47,973 nt of DNA from an uncultured Clostridia bacterium. GTDB taxonomy: Bacteria > Bacillota > Clostridia > Oscillospirales > Acutalibacteraceae. The notes beneath the pieces are model-generated. The model ran no database searches and was not told the origin of the DNA. It saw nothing but the letters and a program-made list of their open reading frames with translations. Location: NCBI GenBank assembly GCA_947589415.1, contig CANQBP010000015.1, positions 1-47,973 on the forward strand. The letters are read 5' to 3'. The first letter of the stretch is position 1. Each line of letters begins with the position of its first letter. Of this stretch, positions 47,941 to 47,973 are shown piece by piece. The translations under genes were made by a program, and so were the position numbers.

Positions 47941-47973
47941 TGAAAAAATTAAGTTTAATGGAAGTGTTGGAAG
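47941..47973 (+). CDS. start of a further gene, truncated by the window edge
   Basis: ATG at 47941 with AGAGGTGG nine bases upstream opens a frame MKKLSLMEVLE that runs off the end. An extended -10 box TGATATACT lies at 47910-47918. Too short for any family call. Confidence 0.6.

Noticed and set aside
1-47973. CRISPR arrays, insertion sequences, prophage or rRNA genes
   Set aside because: No spaced direct repeats, transposase, integrase or rRNA sequence could be found on either strand.

Overview
The window looks like chromosome of a spore-forming, low-to-moderate GC member of the Clostridia, most like the Oscillospirales/Ruminococcaceae. The evidence is a set of endospore genes (sigK with a pro-sequence, a spoVAE homologue, gerW/ytfJ, a spoVD-type PBP with PASTA domains), an IreB protein, a CD1247-type zinc-ribbon protein, a T-box in front of pheST, a TPP riboswitch, strong GGAGG-type ribosome binding sites and frequent TTG/GTG starts. 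No phage, insertion sequence, CRISPR array or rRNA operon is visible. Genus-level placement is inference.

Layout. 1-3.8 kb: thiC and thiD on the minus strand, then a plus-strand DUF3737 gene, then a TPP riboswitch on the minus strand with its own promoter and terminator but no coding sequence directly behind it. 3.8-5.8 kb: two small-membrane-protein genes of unknown role and a tRNA-Gly(GCC) with promoter and terminator. 5.8-8.5 kb: sigK and recQ on the plus strand. 8.6-14.9 kb: a long minus-strand block (M50 protease, scpA, scpB, DUF2953, gerW, a D,D-carboxypeptidase and rluB), preceded by an efp/zinc-ribbon pair behind its own terminator. 15-19 kb: a CNNM/CorC-type membrane protein, an M14 peptidase and two lipoproteins. 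19-21 kb: yebC and an aspartate carbamoyltransferase that carries a PyrI-like zinc domain at its C-terminus.

21.3-33 kb is a reduced division and cell wall (dcw) cluster, transcribed as mraZ, rsmH, ftsL, spoVD-type PBP, a Mur-ligase-like fragment, mraY, ftsW/spoVE, murG, ftsQ/divIB, ftsZ. The murE, murF, murD, murC, murB and ftsA genes usual in such clusters are not here. A 177-residue protein without an ATP-binding loop occupies the murE/murF slot. FtsQ carries 25 tandem copies of a five-residue unit at its C-terminus, encoded by a 15-bp minisatellite whose variation is almost entirely synonymous.

33-48 kb: a lone spoVAE, an ABC-2 exporter operon, a YitT protein, a PH-domain protein, phosphofructokinase, polyphosphate kinase 1, ireB with an unknown partner, pheST under T-box control, a ribbon-helix-helix regulator divergent from a DUF4190 gene with a palindromic operator-like site over the promoter, lgt, and the first codons of one more gene.

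The most interesting signals are the FtsQ repeat tail, the Mur-ligase-like protein, the TPP riboswitch apparently cut off from its genes by an oppositely oriented gene, the PyrB-zinc-domain fusion, and the operator-like palindromes at the pyrB and RHH/DUF4190 promoters.
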